From assembly GCF_000702625.1 (NCBI RefSeq), contig NZ_JNIS01000001.1, positions 682,001 through 746,000 of the forward strand: a stretch of 64,000 nt of DNA, given 5' to 3'. A model generated the notes under the pieces. It saw only the letters and a program-made list of their open reading frames with translations. It was not told the origin of the DNA and searched no databases. Numbering within the stretch: position 1 is the stretch's first letter; every line of letters begins with the position of its first letter. Below, in pieces: positions 52,764 through 63,603 of the stretch. Position numbers and translations under genes: made by a program. This DNA is from Exiguobacterium oxidotolerans JCM 12280. GTDB lineage: Bacteria > Bacillota > Bacilli > Exiguobacteriales > Exiguobacteriaceae.

Positions 52764-53234
52764 TTAGCCACTAAATGCTTTTGATATAACATCCCACATT
52801 CCAATGACGAGTGCAGCGATTCCTGCTCCTATCAATGGACCTACGGGAACACCTCTGAATAAACCGACCGCAAGAATTGTTCCGGCAAGCAGTGCCGTCG
52901 TGACGAGTGGATCTTCCTTCATCAAACCGACCCCGTGTGCAGCAACGATTGCGACGAATATTCCCGCTAAAAATGAAATGATTCCGATATGACCCCGGAT
53001 GCTGTTTAACAATTCCTTAAACCCAATGTCCCCTGCCGCAATCGGCACGAGAATCGCAGCCGTGATCAATGTCACGCCCCAGGTGATCCCCTTCGCCTGC
53101 AACGATGGGAAGAGGCGACTATCTAATCCAATCGCTTTGACGATCAACAAGAAGGCAGCTGCGATGATCAGTGACTTATTTTGCGCAATGACTCCGATTA
53201 AAACAAGACCAATTAAAAAGAGATAGGCTTCCAT
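52764..53234 (-). CDS. ytwI: DUF441 membrane protein (YtwI-like)
   Basis: From the ATG at 53232-53234 (GGGGG site) the product is 156 residues with four or five hydrophobic segments (YLFLIGLVLIGVIAQNKSLIIAAAFLLIVKAIGL, GVTLITAAILVPIAAGDIG, IISFLAGIFVAIVAAHGVGL, ALLAGTILAVGLFRGVPVGPLIGAGIAALVIGM). The segment FRGVPVGPLIGAG marks DUF441. Function is unknown. It lies after the pyk terminator and before citZ, as ytwI does in B. subtilis. Confidence 0.88.
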   Translation of the reverse strand: MEAYLFLIGLVLIGVIAQNKSLIIAAAFLLIVKAIGLDSRLFPSLQAKGITWGVTLITAAILVPIAAGDIGFKELLNSIRGHIGIISFLAGIFVAIVAAHGVGLMKEDPLVTTALLAGTILAVGLFRGVPVGPLIGAGIAALVIGMWDVISKAFSG

Positions 53235-53251
53235 GACGACCCCCATGTTTC

Positions 53252-53285
53252 GAAAAAACGGACATGGCTTTCGCCATATCCGTTT
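53252..53285 (-). terminator. pyk terminator
   Basis: AACGGACATGGC / GCCATATCCGTT stem (one mismatch) with a T run on the minus strand. Confidence 0.8.
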
Positions 53286-53291
53286 CATTGA

Positions 53292-55040
53292 TTATGCGTT
53301 GTACAATTTCCCTGTCAATGGATCGATTGAAATCATTTGACCATCCGCGAAGATTGTCAAAGCATTTTCGACACCGACGATGACTGGTTTTCCGAGTGAA
53401 GGACCTACGATCCCAGCATGGCTTGTTAATCCGCCATCGACTGTGATCATTGCAGCTGCTAACTCGATTGCAGGCATCATGTCACGATCTGTTGAGTTCG
53501 TCACGAGAATCATACCTTTTTTTGCTTTTGCGTTCGCTTCTTCAGCTGAGTTTGCGATGACGACTTCGCCAACGACACCACGTTCGCCGATTCCACGACC
53601 GTTTGCGATTTCTTTACCAACGATATGAATTTTCAGCATGTTCGTTGTACCGGCAGTTAGAGCAGGGATACCAGCAGAGATGACGACGAGGTCGCCATCT
53701 GTGACGAATCCAGCTTCTTTTGCTGTATCAGCCGCAAGCGTCAACATATCATCCGTATTGTCAGAGAGATGATCAACGACGATTGGGTATACACCCCAGA
53801 CGATGTTCAACTGACGCGCAACACGCGCGCTTGGTGTGACCGCAACGATGTTCGCCTCTGGACGGTATTTCGAAATCCGTGATGCCGTGTAGCCTGATTG
53901 CGTTGGCGTCAAGATTGCTTTTGCGTCCAAGTTGATTGATGTATGCGTCACCGCTTGAGCGATTGCATCCGTCACCGTGTGTTCGCTACGCGTTTGGCGA
54001 TCTTTTAATAGTTTTTTGTAATCGAGCATTTTTTCTGTCCGCTTCGCAATCGTATGCATCATTTGAACAGACTCGATCGGGTAATCCCCTGCCGCCGTTT
54101 CGCCTGAAAGCATGATTGCATCCGTTCCATCAAGAATCGCATTTGCGACGTCTGATGCTTCGGCACGTGTTGGACGTGGGAAACGTTGCATCGAATCAAG
54201 CATCTGTGTTGCTGTGATGACTGGTTTACCATAGTGATTGCAAATTTTGATAAGGTCTTTTTGAGCTGGTGTTACTTCTTCAGTCGGAATCTCGATTCCA
54301 AGATCACCACGTGCAACCATCAAACCGTCTGAAATCGCGATGATTTCTTCGATGTTGTCGAAACCTTCTTGGTTTTCGATTTTCGGGAAGATTTTAATGT
54401 GGCTCGCATTGTGTTTTTCAAGCAATTGACGAATCGCCACAACATCAGACGCACGACGGACGAATGAAGCAGCGATTAAATCGATGTCACTCTTGATTCC
54501 GAACTCGATGTCCGCGATATCTTTATCTGTCAAGGCCGGTAAGTTAACTTTTACGTTCGGTAAGTTAACACCTTTTTTCGTTTTGATGATTCCTTCGTTT
54601 TCGATGTCACACAGAAGTTCACGATTCTCGAGTTTCTCTGCGACACGAAGTCCGATCAATCCATCATCTAACATGATCATCGAACCGACTTCGACATCAT
54701 CATACAAACCGTCATATGTTACAGAGAATTTATCTGCTGTACCGACGATTTCGTTTGCGTCACCGCTGACGACGATGACTTGTTTGCCACGGACGAGAAG
54801 CGCTTTTCCTTCTTCAAACGTATGCGTCCGAATTTCAGGACCTTTTGTATCCAAAAGGATTGTGACTAATTTGTTAGCTTCTTCAGCTGCACGACGGATA
54901 TCCGTGATACGTGCACCGTGCTCTTCGTAGTCACCGTGTGAGAAGTTCAAACGAGCGACGTTCATTCCTGCTTCAATCATTTCTGGAAGACGTTTTTCTG
55001 ACGCCGGTCCAATCGTACATACAATTTTAGTTCTGCGCAT
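53292..55040 (-). CDS. pyk: Pyruvate kinase with C-terminal PEP-utiliser-like domain
   Basis: Pyk (582 residues) makes pyruvate and ATP from phosphoenolpyruvate. It has [24 protein letters not shown], the TIM-barrel motif [18 protein letters not shown] and [12 protein letters not shown], then the family extra domain [22 protein letters not shown], which resembles the phosphohistidine domain of PEP synthase. GGAGG precedes the ATG at 55038-55040; the reading from 55100 is not supported. It follows pfkA after 85 bases. Confidence 0.97.
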   Translation of the reverse strand: MRRTKIVCTIGPASEKRLPEMIEAGMNVARLNFSHGDYEEHGARITDIRRAAEEANKLVTILLDTKGPEIRTHTFEEGKALLVRGKQVIVVSGDANEIVGTADKFSVTYDGLYDDVEVGSMIMLDDGLIGLRVAEKLENRELLCDIENEGIIKTKKGVNLPNVKVNLPALTDKDIADIEFGIKSDIDLIAASFVRRASDVVAIRQLLEKHNASHIKIFPKIENQEGFDNIEEIIAISDGLMVARGDLGIEIPTEEVTPAQKDLIKICNHYGKPVITATQMLDSMQRFPRPTRAEASDVANAILDGTDAIMLSGETAAGDYPIESVQMMHTIAKRTEKMLDYKKLLKDRQTRSEHTVTDAIAQAVTHTSINLDAKAILTPTQSGYTASRISKYRPEANIVAVTPSARVARQLNIVWGVYPIVVDHLSDNTDDMLTLAADTAKEAGFVTDGDLVVISAGIPALTAGTTNMLKIHIVGKEIANGRGIGERGVVGEVVIANSAEEANAKAKKGMILVTNSTDRDMMPAIELAAAMITVDGGLTSHAGIVGPSLGKPVIVGVENALTIFADGQMISIDPLTGKLYNA

Positions 55041-55125
55041 ATTCCATAAACCTCCTACAATGTTTGGCCGTTTGTCAACAGTGCCAATAAACCTAACCAA
55101 AATGACCTCAAGTATTAAAGATATA

Positions 55126-56121
<996 letters not shown>

Positions 56122-56241
56122 CTAAAATAGCACGTTGTTTTCTTGTTTTACAACAGGGCAGATTGCATAAACTTGAACCGACAGTTTGTTCAGCCTATCA
56201 CGAAATAAGGAATCCCAACCATGATAGCGATTACATGCCCC

Positions 56242-57177
56242 TTATGTGCCAATCCGGTGATATTTTTCTGTGCGCTTCTCAATCAGCTGTTCTGATGTTA
56301 ACTGTGTAAGATACGCAAGCTTCTGTTCTAGTACAACTTTTAATTTGTCCGCCTGTAATGAAACATCTAAATGTGCCCCACCAATGACTTCAGGAATGAT
56401 TGCATCCGCAATCCCTAGACGCAATAAATCGGGTGCAGTAATTCGCATTGATTCCGCCGCTTGTTCTGCAAGACTTGCATCTTTCCAAAGCAGAGCAGCT
56501 GCACCTTCAGGTGATATGACAGAGTACGTTGAGTTCTCGAGCATCAACAGTTCATCACATACACCGATACCAAGCGCTCCACCAGAACCGCCTTCGCCAA
56601 TGACGATCGAGATGATCGGCACTTCCATGCCAGCCATTTCAAAGAGATTTTTCGCGATCGCCTCGCTTTGGCCGCGCTCTTCCGCTGCACGACCCGGGTA
56701 AGCCCCTTTCGTATCGATGAACGTAATGATTGGACGGTTGAACTTCACGGCTTGTTGCATGAGTCGAAGTGCTTTTCGATATCCTTCCGGATGAGGCATT
56801 CCAAAGTTTCGGCGGATGTTTTCCTTCGTATCCTTACCACGCTGATGGCCGATGATTGTTACAGGTCGACCGTTCAGCATCGCGATTCCGCCAACGATTG
56901 CAGCATCATCATATCCATGCCGATCGCCATGAAGTTCAATGAAGTCGTCACAAATCCGCTCGACGTAATCAAGCGTCGTCGGTCGTTCAGGATGACGTGC
57001 CAACTGCACACGGTTCCACGCTTTCATATTCCCATAAATATCGAGTTCTAATCGACGTAATCGTTCTTCGAGCAAATTCAGCTCTTCTTTAAAATCGAGA
57101 CCTTGCGTTTCCGCCATGTCGTGAAGTTCTAATATTTTCTCGCGTAACGCGATGACTGGTTGATCAAATGGTTGCAT
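56242..57177 (-). CDS. accA: Acetyl-CoA carboxylase carboxyltransferase alpha subunit
   Basis: AccA (311 residues) forms with AccD the carboxyltransferase that makes malonyl-CoA. It has [71 protein letters not shown] and the core [43 protein letters not shown]. Its ATG lies inside the accD 3' end (14-base overlap) with a GGAGGG site, so the two are translated together. Confidence 0.96.
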   Translation of the reverse strand: MQPFDQPVIALREKILELHDMAETQGLDFKEELNLLEERLRRLELDIYGNMKAWNRVQLARHPERPTTLDYVERICDDFIELHGDRHGYDDAAIVGGIAMLNGRPVTIIGHQRGKDTKENIRRNFGMPHPEGYRKALRLMQQAVKFNRPIITFIDTKGAYPGRAAEERGQSEAIAKNLFEMAGMEVPIISIVIGEGGSGGALGIGVCDELLMLENSTYSVISPEGAAALLWKDASLAEQAAESMRITAPDLLRLGIADAIIPEVIGGAHLDVSLQADKLKVVLEQKLAYLTQLTSEQLIEKRTEKYHRIGT

Positions 57178-58024
57178 GATTTGTTCCCTCCGCGTGCATC
57201 ATCAGAATTCGTTTATAGTAGGTCTTCAAATCGTGTCGTGATACGACATCATCGAGTTGACCCGCTTGTAGTAGAAATTCCGACGTCTGGAAATCCTCCG
57301 GCAATTTTTCTCGAATCGTTTGTTCGATGATCCGTCGTCCTGCAAAACCAATCAACGCGCCCGGCTCTGCAATGTTGTAATCTCCAAGCATCGCAAAACT
57401 AGCTGAGACACCACCTGTCGTCGGATGAGTCATGCATGAGATGTAGAGGAGTCCGGCATCCGAATGTTGCTTCAGGAATAAACTTGACTTCGCCATCTGC
57501 ATTAAACTGACCATGCCTTCTTGCATCCGTGCCCCACCTGAAGCAGAGAAAATCGTTACAGGCAATCGGTGTTTCGTTGCATACCGGACTGCTTCTGCAA
57601 TCGCTGCTCCAACTGCCGCCCCCATCGAACCCATCCGAAAGCGAGCATCCATCACACACGCAACGAGTGGATGACCATCCACCGTCCCGACACCACAGAC
57701 GATGGCTTCTTCAAGACCTGTCCGCACTTGATCGCCCTTCAATTTTTCTGGATAATCTTGAAATTGAAGCCGGTCTGCTTTTACTTTCGGAAGATCAAAA
57801 TATGTGATGCTACCGTCATCAAATAGTTGCGAAAAACGTTCCTGCGCCGTCAAAGGATGGTGATATCCACATGTACAGACACGCAAGTTGGCTTCAAGTT
57901 GTTTCGTATATTGGATTAATTTACATTTTGGACATTTCGTCATCAGTCCGACTGGGACGTCGACCCGTTGCTCTTTCGTCGTCAACGTCACGAACTTTTT
58001 AGGTTTTCGAAAAAATGCTTGCAC
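57164..58024 (-). CDS. accD: Acetyl-CoA carboxylase carboxyltransferase beta subunit
   Basis: AccD (286 residues) is the other half of the carboxyltransferase. The core has [59 protein letters not shown] and [37 protein letters not shown]. The N-terminal zinc finger reads [10 protein letters not shown], then VCTCGYHH: the second pair is C-x-C instead of the usual C-x2-C. The start is GTG at 58022-58024 with AAGGGGG. It overlaps accA. Confidence 0.95.
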   Translation of the reverse strand: MQAFFRKPKKFVTLTTKEQRVDVPVGLMTKCPKCKLIQYTKQLEANLRVCTCGYHHPLTAQERFSQLFDDGSITYFDLPKVKADRLQFQDYPEKLKGDQVRTGLEEAIVCGVGTVDGHPLVACVMDARFRMGSMGAAVGAAIAEAVRYATKHRLPVTIFSASGGARMQEGMVSLMQMAKSSLFLKQHSDAGLLYISCMTHPTTGGVSASFAMLGDYNIAEPGALIGFAGRRIIEQTIREKLPEDFQTSEFLLQAGQLDDVVSRHDLKTYYKRILMMHAEGTNHATI

Positions 58025-58045
58025 GTTAGTTCCCCCTTGTAGTTC

Positions 58046-58564
58046 CTAAGAGCGTTTCAGGAGTGCTTCCCGTTCCGCTCGCGTATAGAGTTCCCCTTGA
58101 CCAAAACTTTGATAAAATGCATTCACTTGTCTCCAAATCCGCTCGAACAAATCATTTTTCACCGTATTGATCAACGTTTCTCGAAACGCAGTATCTGAAT
58201 CGAGATGTTCTTCCAAAAACGTATAATCGTCCAACTGGGCAATAGCAGATTGTTCAAGTAAGCGAAGTGTTCCTGCTAAATCTTCAAATTTCGAGTCGCC
58301 GGTCACTAAAAATTGGGCAATGATTTGAATATAGGTATGGTCGTCACGATTTAAAAGAAAGCTTCCTCCACCATGTCTCGTCTCGATGATTCCGAGATAA
58401 GCAAGCGTTCGCAATGCTTCCCTGACGGACGGTCGGCTGATTGCTAGTCGCTCAGCCAACTCACGTTCAGATGGGATTCGATCTCCCGGAACTAATCCAT
58501 CCTGCTCAATCATCAATTTAATTGCCGCGATGTTCATTTCAAAAGCGTTTCGCTTTTTCTCCAT
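58046..58564 (-). CDS. GntR-family regulator with a shortened effector domain
   Basis: The 172-residue regulator has a full GntR winged helix (LVPGDRIPSERELAERLAISRPSVREALRTLAYLGIIETRHGGGSFLL), which resembles the FadR subfamily. The C-terminal helical domain has only about 95 residues, less than the 150 or so of a normal FCD domain, and has none of its metal-binding histidines. It stops 21 bases before accD, so it may regulate fatty-acid synthesis. A perfect palindrome with the subfamily operator pattern lies in its promoter. Confidence 0.85.
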   Translation of the reverse strand: MEKKRNAFEMNIAAIKLMIEQDGLVPGDRIPSERELAERLAISRPSVREALRTLAYLGIIETRHGGGSFLLNRDDHTYIQIIAQFLVTGDSKFEDLAGTLRLLEQSAIAQLDDYTFLEEHLDSDTAFRETLINTVKNDLFERIWRQVNAFYQSFGQGELYTRAEREALLKRS

Positions 58565-58616
58565 TTTTACGGCACCACCTTTCTGACGTACCCGTCATTA
58601 CATAAAATCAGGTGGC

Positions 58617-58631
58617 ATTGGTCAGACCAAT
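58617..58631. promoter_or_regulatory. GntR operator palindrome
   Basis: ATTGGTCAGACCAAT is a perfect inverted repeat with the FadR-subfamily TGGTnnnACCA core. It sits just downstream of a TATAAT -10 box (58640-58645, minus strand), where a repressor would block the start of transcription. Confidence 0.75.
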
Positions 58632-58665
58632 TACCCCTTATTATAACAAATCTTATTACCTACTA

Positions 58666-61600
58666 CTAGTTTGATCGAGGGACATTTTTTAAGATGATGT
58701 TCGCTTCACCAAATTGAATCCGTAATTGCGCGAACAGCTCTTCTTCATGACGAATCGCATATAAACCCGGCAACGTCTTTGTTTCGTTCGTGTCAGCATA
58801 GCGGACGACGACCGGGATGTCACCCGGTGCGATTTCAAGTACACGTTCAAGAGGAGCCAGCTCATTTTTAGAAGGTAACTTGATGAACAAGACATCTTGA
58901 CCAAGCGGACGCAACCGCTCTAACACGAACTGCCGTTCACCCGCCCGGTCTTGCACCTTCACTTCGATCAACAACACGTTTCCGACATACAACGATCGTT
59001 TATACATGTCGTACTGTTTCGGGAAAATGACGACCTCTTCGTTCGAATACCCATCAACGGCTTGCATGACGCCCATTGATTGTGCGCGTTTCGTCTTAAA
59101 CTCACGCAGCTGCTCGATGTAACACACAAGATAGACGGATTCTTCCATCTCGCTTGAAACATCATGAAAATGCGTCGTCTCGACTTGCGGTGTCATCGCT
59201 GTCATCAAAGGTGAGTAGGTTAACCAGAATCCAAGTGCTTCACGTTCGAGCCGCGCCCAGTCCGTCGCAGTACGTATGACGGCTTTTGTCGTTGCCCGCT
59301 TACCGAGGCTTGCTAATTCGTCCGGTAACAACGTATTCGAAGCCATCGTAAAGTAATCAAGGACTTCTTGTTCCGCTAATCCCCGGTCACCATGCGTCGC
59401 TCGGTCGAATGCCCCACCGTAAAGTAACAACTCGATTTTAGCGCGTTCTTTTTTCCCCCAGCCGACTGCAGTCAAAAGTTTAGTGATTGTCTGAGACGAG
59501 CTGGCCGCTTCCTTCAATAACTTAAAATCACGTTCCGTAATCCCGCGAAGGGTCTGAATCCCGAGACGAATCCCCTTCCCTTCTAACGTCGAACGATAGT
59601 CTGAAATCCAAATGTCGGGCGGCAATGCAGGTAAACGTTTCTCGCGCATCGCTCGGACGAGACGTTCCGGTTGATCGATTGAAACGAGTGAAAAGATTTG
59701 TGGATAGTGCGCTTTTGTATACCCTAGAGCATAACTGATTTTCGTATAAGCTACTGCATGACTCCGGTTAAAGCCATAGCCCGCGAACCGTTCGATTTGA
59801 TCATATAACGTCTCAGCGACGGCATGTTCCAAACCGTTTTGAACAGCCCCTTGCAAAAATCGTTCTTTTTCCGACTCGACCGATTGACTGTTTTTTTTCG
59901 AAATCGCTCGTCGTAATATATCTGCTTGCGCCAACGTAAATCCGGCGACCCGACGCGTGATTTCCATGATTTGCTCTTGATAGACGATGACACCGTATGT
60001 CGTCTCGAGGACGTCTGCCAAGATTGGATGTACCATTTGATACGGTTGCCCCGCCTTCCGTTTCGCATATAGATCGATGAATTTCATCGGTCCCGGCCGA
60101 AAAAGCGACATCGTCGCGACTAAATCTTCAAAGCGGGCCGGTTTGACTTCGCGTAACGTTTGTTTCATCCCATTCGATTCAAACTGGAAGATGTAATCTG
60201 TATCCCCCCGCGCGAATAGACGGAGCGTCGCAGGGTCTTCCTCGGGGAGCGTTTCCATCGAAAAATCCGGATGCTCTCTGCGAATCAATTGTTCCATTTG
60301 TCTAAGACGTGTCAAATTACGTAAACCAAGCAAATCAATTTTCAAAAGGCCTTGTTGCTCAAGCGCCTTCATCAAATACTGCGTCACGAATCTCTCACTT
60401 GCTCCCGTATCGAGCGGTGTCGTCTCAATCAAATCTTCCGAACCGATGACGACGCCTGCCGCATGAATCGACCGCTGTCTCGGCAACCCTTCAATCGCTT
60501 GAGCTAGATGAAGCAACTGTCTTCGTTTCTCGCTTCCAGAGAACCACCGGTAAATCGTCTGTTTTTGTTCGATCCCTTGTAAAGTCGTCTCTTTTCCGAT
60601 CTGTTTCGCAGCAGCATCGGTCTCATCTTTGGAAAATTCAAGAACACGGGCGACGTCACGTAATGCAGCTTTCGCTCCAAGAGTCGACAATGTCCCGATT
60701 TGACCGACATGACTTCGACCATATCGTTCAACGAGGTAATCTAATAGTTCCTCCCGTCTTTCATCTTCGACATCAATGTCGATATCTGGCATCGTGATGC
60801 GTTCCGGGTTCAAGAAACGTTCAAATAACAATCCGTATTTCAAGGGATCGACCGTCGTGATTCCTAACGTATAGCTGACAAGTGAACCGGCAGCGGAACC
60901 ACGTCCTGGACCGACACGAATTCCCGTCGTTTTCGCATGACGTACCAAGTCCTCGACGATTAAGAAATAGTCCGCAAAACCAGTTTTCTCAATCACGTCA
61001 AGTTCGTACTCCAGCCTACTTCGTGCTGCTTCATCGACTAGACCATGTGCCAACAGTCCGTCTTTCGCTAACGTCCGTAGGCGACCGATTGAATCATCCG
61101 TCACCCGGGGTAAAGGACGTGACTGACGCGGTAGTTCAAGGGGCACTTGTGATTCACCCCAACGCTTCAGTAAAGACTGTTCGCGTCCGGTAAACTGTTC
61201 TTGCAGTTCGTCATTTGATTTGAGGTGTGCCATCCGATTGCTTTTATGTTCTTGAAATGCCGATCCGGCGGCGATTGCCCGAAGCGCCTGATAGGCATCC
61301 GCATCGTCTCGACGAAGATAACGGACGGGATCAATCGGAATCGTCTCGATTCCTAGTTCATCCGCCACGGCTCGATAGCGTTCGCGGCTGTCCCGCTCTA
61401 CAGTCGACCGCGCAGCCTTGACTCCTAGATAAACCGTCGCATTTTTAGCATGGCCCATCCAAGCTACGACCTGACGTCGAAGTCTTACTTCATCCTCCGA
61501 TGCTTGCCGCGTCGTCTCAATGATTGCAATCAACTCACTACAGTCTTCACTCGTCAGCCCACTCGCTAATTGATATAACGTGCGTAACCCGACACTCGTT

Positions 61601-61836
61601 TTGGCATACCATAAAAGATTGATGTCATCGGTGTCGGTCATCGTTTGCTGATATCCTACGACAGGACGGATGTCGCGAAGCTGACACTCTAAGATGAACG
61701 CCGGAACGCCGGTCAATGTCGTCTCACAAATCGCAGCAATCGTCACTCCTCGTCGCTTTAATTCATCAAGATAAGGTGTAAGTCGAATCGTACTTTGTAA
61801 CGGACTGTATGCCGTCCGTACGTTCAGCTGCATCAT
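58666..61836 (-). CDS. dnaE: DNA polymerase III alpha subunit DnaE with a degenerate PHP domain
   Basis: DnaE (1056 residues) is the second replicative polymerase of Firmicutes, which extends primers before handing over to PolC. The polymerase core has GPGRGSAAGSLVSYTLGIT, the catalytic PDIDIDVEDERREELL, QRSIHAAGVVIGSEDL and GYGFNRSHAVAYTKISYALGYTKAHYP; a C-terminal OB fold follows. The N-terminal PHP domain has lost its metal histidines: NVRTAYSPLQS where the family has HxHSxYSxL, and IDPVRYLRRDD where a GDxHY-type His is usual. A GGAGG site is 8 bases before the ATG. It is transcribed toward the accD unit. Confidence 0.95.
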   Translation of the reverse strand: MMQLNVRTAYSPLQSTIRLTPYLDELKRRGVTIAAICETTLTGVPAFILECQLRDIRPVVGYQQTMTDTDDINLLWYAKTSVGLRTLYQLASGLTSEDCSELIAIIETTRQASEDEVRLRRQVVAWMGHAKNATVYLGVKAARSTVERDSRERYRAVADELGIETIPIDPVRYLRRDDADAYQALRAIAAGSAFQEHKSNRMAHLKSNDELQEQFTGREQSLLKRWGESQVPLELPRQSRPLPRVTDDSIGRLRTLAKDGLLAHGLVDEAARSRLEYELDVIEKTGFADYFLIVEDLVRHAKTTGIRVGPGRGSAAGSLVSYTLGITTVDPLKYGLLFERFLNPERITMPDIDIDVEDERREELLDYLVERYGRSHVGQIGTLSTLGAKAALRDVARVLEFSKDETDAAAKQIGKETTLQGIEQKQTIYRWFSGSEKRRQLLHLAQAIEGLPRQRSIHAAGVVIGSEDLIETTPLDTGASERFVTQYLMKALEQQGLLKIDLLGLRNLTRLRQMEQLIRREHPDFSMETLPEEDPATLRLFARGDTDYIFQFESNGMKQTLREVKPARFEDLVATMSLFRPGPMKFIDLYAKRKAGQPYQMVHPILADVLETTYGVIVYQEQIMEITRRVAGFTLAQADILRRAISKKNSQSVESEKERFLQGAVQNGLEHAVAETLYDQIERFAGYGFNRSHAVAYTKISYALGYTKAHYPQIFSLVSIDQPERLVRAMREKRLPALPPDIWISDYRSTLEGKGIRLGIQTLRGITERDFKLLKEAASSSQTITKLLTAVGWGKKERAKIELLLYGGAFDRATHGDRGLAEQEVLDYFTMASNTLLPDELASLGKRATTKAVIRTATDWARLEREALGFWLTYSPLMTAMTPQVETTHFHDVSSEMEESVYLVCYIEQLREFKTKRAQSMGVMQAVDGYSNEEVVIFPKQYDMYKRSLYVGNVLLIEVKVQDRAGERQFVLERLRPLGQDVLFIKLPSKNELAPLERVLEIAPGDIPVVVRYADTNETKTLPGLYAIRHEEELFAQLRIQFGEANIILKNVPRSN

Positions 61837-62000
61837 TCTTCATCCCTCCTTTTCTTCCACTTGCCTCTATTATGAAAAGTAATGCTTCAAAAAGTTTTCA
61901 GAACATTCATATCTATCGGTCCCTCACTATCGCCTTCCTCTTCAATATTCGATACAATAAGTATAGAAATATCACGACTCGGAAGGAAGGAGTGTTTCTG

Positions 62001-62195
62001 ATGATTTTAAATCGAAGCCAAATCGCCCGTGAAAAAGTCGAGCAACTTAAACTAGGTGTCACTGCCTTTACCGAAACAGAAGAAATTGCCGAAAGAATCC
62101 GGAAGTCTGTCAAAGAGCTTGAACTCAATGTCATCGAAGACCATACAGAACGCGGAATTTGGTTCATTCCGCAAGAAGAAGCAACAACGAACTAA
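62001..62195 (+). CDS. Small acidic helical protein of unknown function
   Basis: The frame gives 64 residues from an ATG with a GGAAGGAG site. It looks like an alpha-helical protein (LNRSQIAREKVEQLKLGVTAFTETEEIAERIRKSVKELELNVI) with a beta end (RGIWFIP). There is no membrane span. I do not recognise it. It is divergent from dnaE and ends at the shared terminator at 62202-62254. In B. subtilis this region holds sporulation genes ytrH and ytrI, which are missing here. Confidence 0.7.
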   Translation: MILNRSQIAREKVEQLKLGVTAFTETEEIAERIRKSVKELELNVIEDHTERGIWFIPQEEATTN

Positions 62196-62201
62196 TACGA
62201 T

Positions 62202-62254
62202 AAAAGGCTGTTCGCTACGTCTCCAAAATGGGATGATAGCGAGCAGCCTCTTTT
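62202..62254. terminator. Bidirectional terminator
   Basis: AGGCTG-TTCGCTA / TAGCGA-GCAGCCT long stem with A and T runs; serves the 64-residue protein gene and nrnA. Confidence 0.8.
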
Positions 62255-63192
62255 CATTCGAAGCGGAAGTCTCGTGCGACTGCGTCGAGACGGGCGACGA
62301 CTTGATCGACTTCTGACAAGTGATCGATTGTCGCGCCGGACGCCATCGGATGTCCACCGCCCCGGAACTCCTTCGCTACTTCGTTGATGACGGGTCCTTT
62401 TGAACGAATACGCACGCGGACCTCTTTTTCCGTCTCGAGGAATAACGCCCAACTCTTCATTCCTTTAAGGCCGGCAAAACTATTGACGAGCAACGAAGCT
62501 TGTTCGACCGTCGCATCGAAACGTTTTAACGTCTCTTGCGTCAAGACGACATAACCGACGCCTGCATCCGTCAACTGGATATGTTGCAGGACATACCCTT
62601 GCAAATGAAGTGCAACGAGTTCCGTTTGATACATGTTGCGATAGAGCCAGTCTGTATCGATTTCGAGATCAAGCAGTTGTGCTGCGACGGCAAACGTCTT
62701 GCTCGTCGTCCCTCTAAATTGAAAACGACCTGTATCCCCGACGATTCCTGCGTAAAATTGAATCGCCGCTGCCGCCGGGATAGGATATCCCCAGTCATTC
62801 AACAGGTGGACAAGAAGTTCCGATGTCGAACTGACGGTCGGATCGACGAGTTGGACTTTGGCATAGGCATCCTCGTCTGGGTGATGGTCAATCTTAATGA
62901 CGTGACGCCCTGTCATCGCAACATGACCGTCGATTCGTGCTTCATTCGCCGTATCTAAAATGACGACGAGTGCTTCTTCATACATTTTCGGTTCCACTGC
63001 GTCGAGCTTCCCCATGAACAATAGGGAGTCTGCCATCTCACCGACGGCGTAGATTTTTTTCTCCGGAAATTGTTGCTGCAAGACTTCACGTAACCCGAAC
63101 TGGCTTCCAAGCGCATCCGGATCCGGTCGTTCATGCCGATGAATGATAATCGTTGATGCGTCTTCAATCAATTGTCTGATTTGTTCTTTCAC
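62254..63192 (-). CDS. nrnA: Bifunctional oligoribonuclease / pAp phosphatase NrnA
   Basis: NrnA (312 residues, GTG start at 63190-63192 with GAGGAG) degrades short RNAs and dephosphorylates pAp. The DHH domain has IIIHRHERPDPDALGSQFGL, VVILDTANEARID and VIKIDHHPDEDAYAKVQLVDPTVSSTSELL; the DHHA1 domain ends FRGGGHPMASGATI. The longer frame from 63261 is not supported. It is divergent from the ytpI-like gene and matches ytqI of B. subtilis. Confidence 0.95.
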   Translation of the reverse strand: MKEQIRQLIEDASTIIIHRHERPDPDALGSQFGLREVLQQQFPEKKIYAVGEMADSLLFMGKLDAVEPKMYEEALVVILDTANEARIDGHVAMTGRHVIKIDHHPDEDAYAKVQLVDPTVSSTSELLVHLLNDWGYPIPAAAAIQFYAGIVGDTGRFQFRGTTSKTFAVAAQLLDLEIDTDWLYRNMYQTELVALHLQGYVLQHIQLTDAGVGYVVLTQETLKRFDATVEQASLLVNSFAGLKGMKSWALFLETEKEVRVRIRSKGPVINEVAKEFRGGGHPMASGATIDHLSEVDQVVARLDAVARDFRFE

Positions 63193-63259
63193 AGTGCACA
63201 GCTCCTCTAAATATTGATATGATACAAACAGATACGAAAAAGAAAGGAAGGTCATCCCC

Positions 63260-63568
63260 ATGCAATTCGTTCTAATCTTGTTAATCGTCTTGTCGCTAGG
63301 AGGCTATTTGCTCGCTAAGCGTCGTGCATTCCATACGAAGAGTACGAATCGGAAATTTTTATTCAACACTCAAGCAAGCATTTGGCTGAGCCTCTTCGTC
63401 ATCTTGTTCGCAGCCAATCAGTTTCTGTCCGGCGACGGTTTGACGACGTTGACGGGTAAAATCGTCTGTTCGATTTTAATCGTCGTTGGTCTTGCCTCGT
63501 TCATCGCTGGTTTCATTCGTTATCGAAAAATCTATCCTTATGTTGTTCGCGAAATGGAACAATCGTAA
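63260..63568 (+). CDS. ytpI: YtpI-like small membrane protein
   Basis: The 102-residue protein has three hydrophobic segments (FVLILLIVLSLGGYLLA, ASIWLSLFVILFAANQFL, IVCSILIVVGLASFIAGFIRYRKIYP). The pattern of short spans and the RYRKIYPYV end fit YtpI of bacilli, whose function is unknown. It starts with AAAGGAAGG in front of the ATG, is divergent from nrnA, and is followed by a terminator. Confidence 0.8.
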   Translation: MQFVLILLIVLSLGGYLLAKRRAFHTKSTNRKFLFNTQASIWLSLFVILFAANQFLSGDGLTTLTGKIVCSILIVVGLASFIAGFIRYRKIYPYVVREMEQS

Positions 63569-63593
63569 AAAAGACGGATCATCCGTCTTTTTT
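63567..63593. terminator. Terminator between ytpI-like and ytoI-like genes
   Basis: Palindromic stem AAAGACGGAT / ATCCGTCTTT with A and T runs; serves both convergent genes. Confidence 0.85.
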
Positions 63594-63603
63594 ATTTGGT
63601 CAT

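Noticed and set aside
54484-54930. 148-residue plus-strand frame inside pyk
   Set aside because: Shadow of the pyruvate kinase gene with a Ser/Thr/Pro-rich composition typical of antisense frames here.
56270-56701. 143-residue plus-strand frame inside accA
   Set aside because: Antisense to conserved accA; no start signals.
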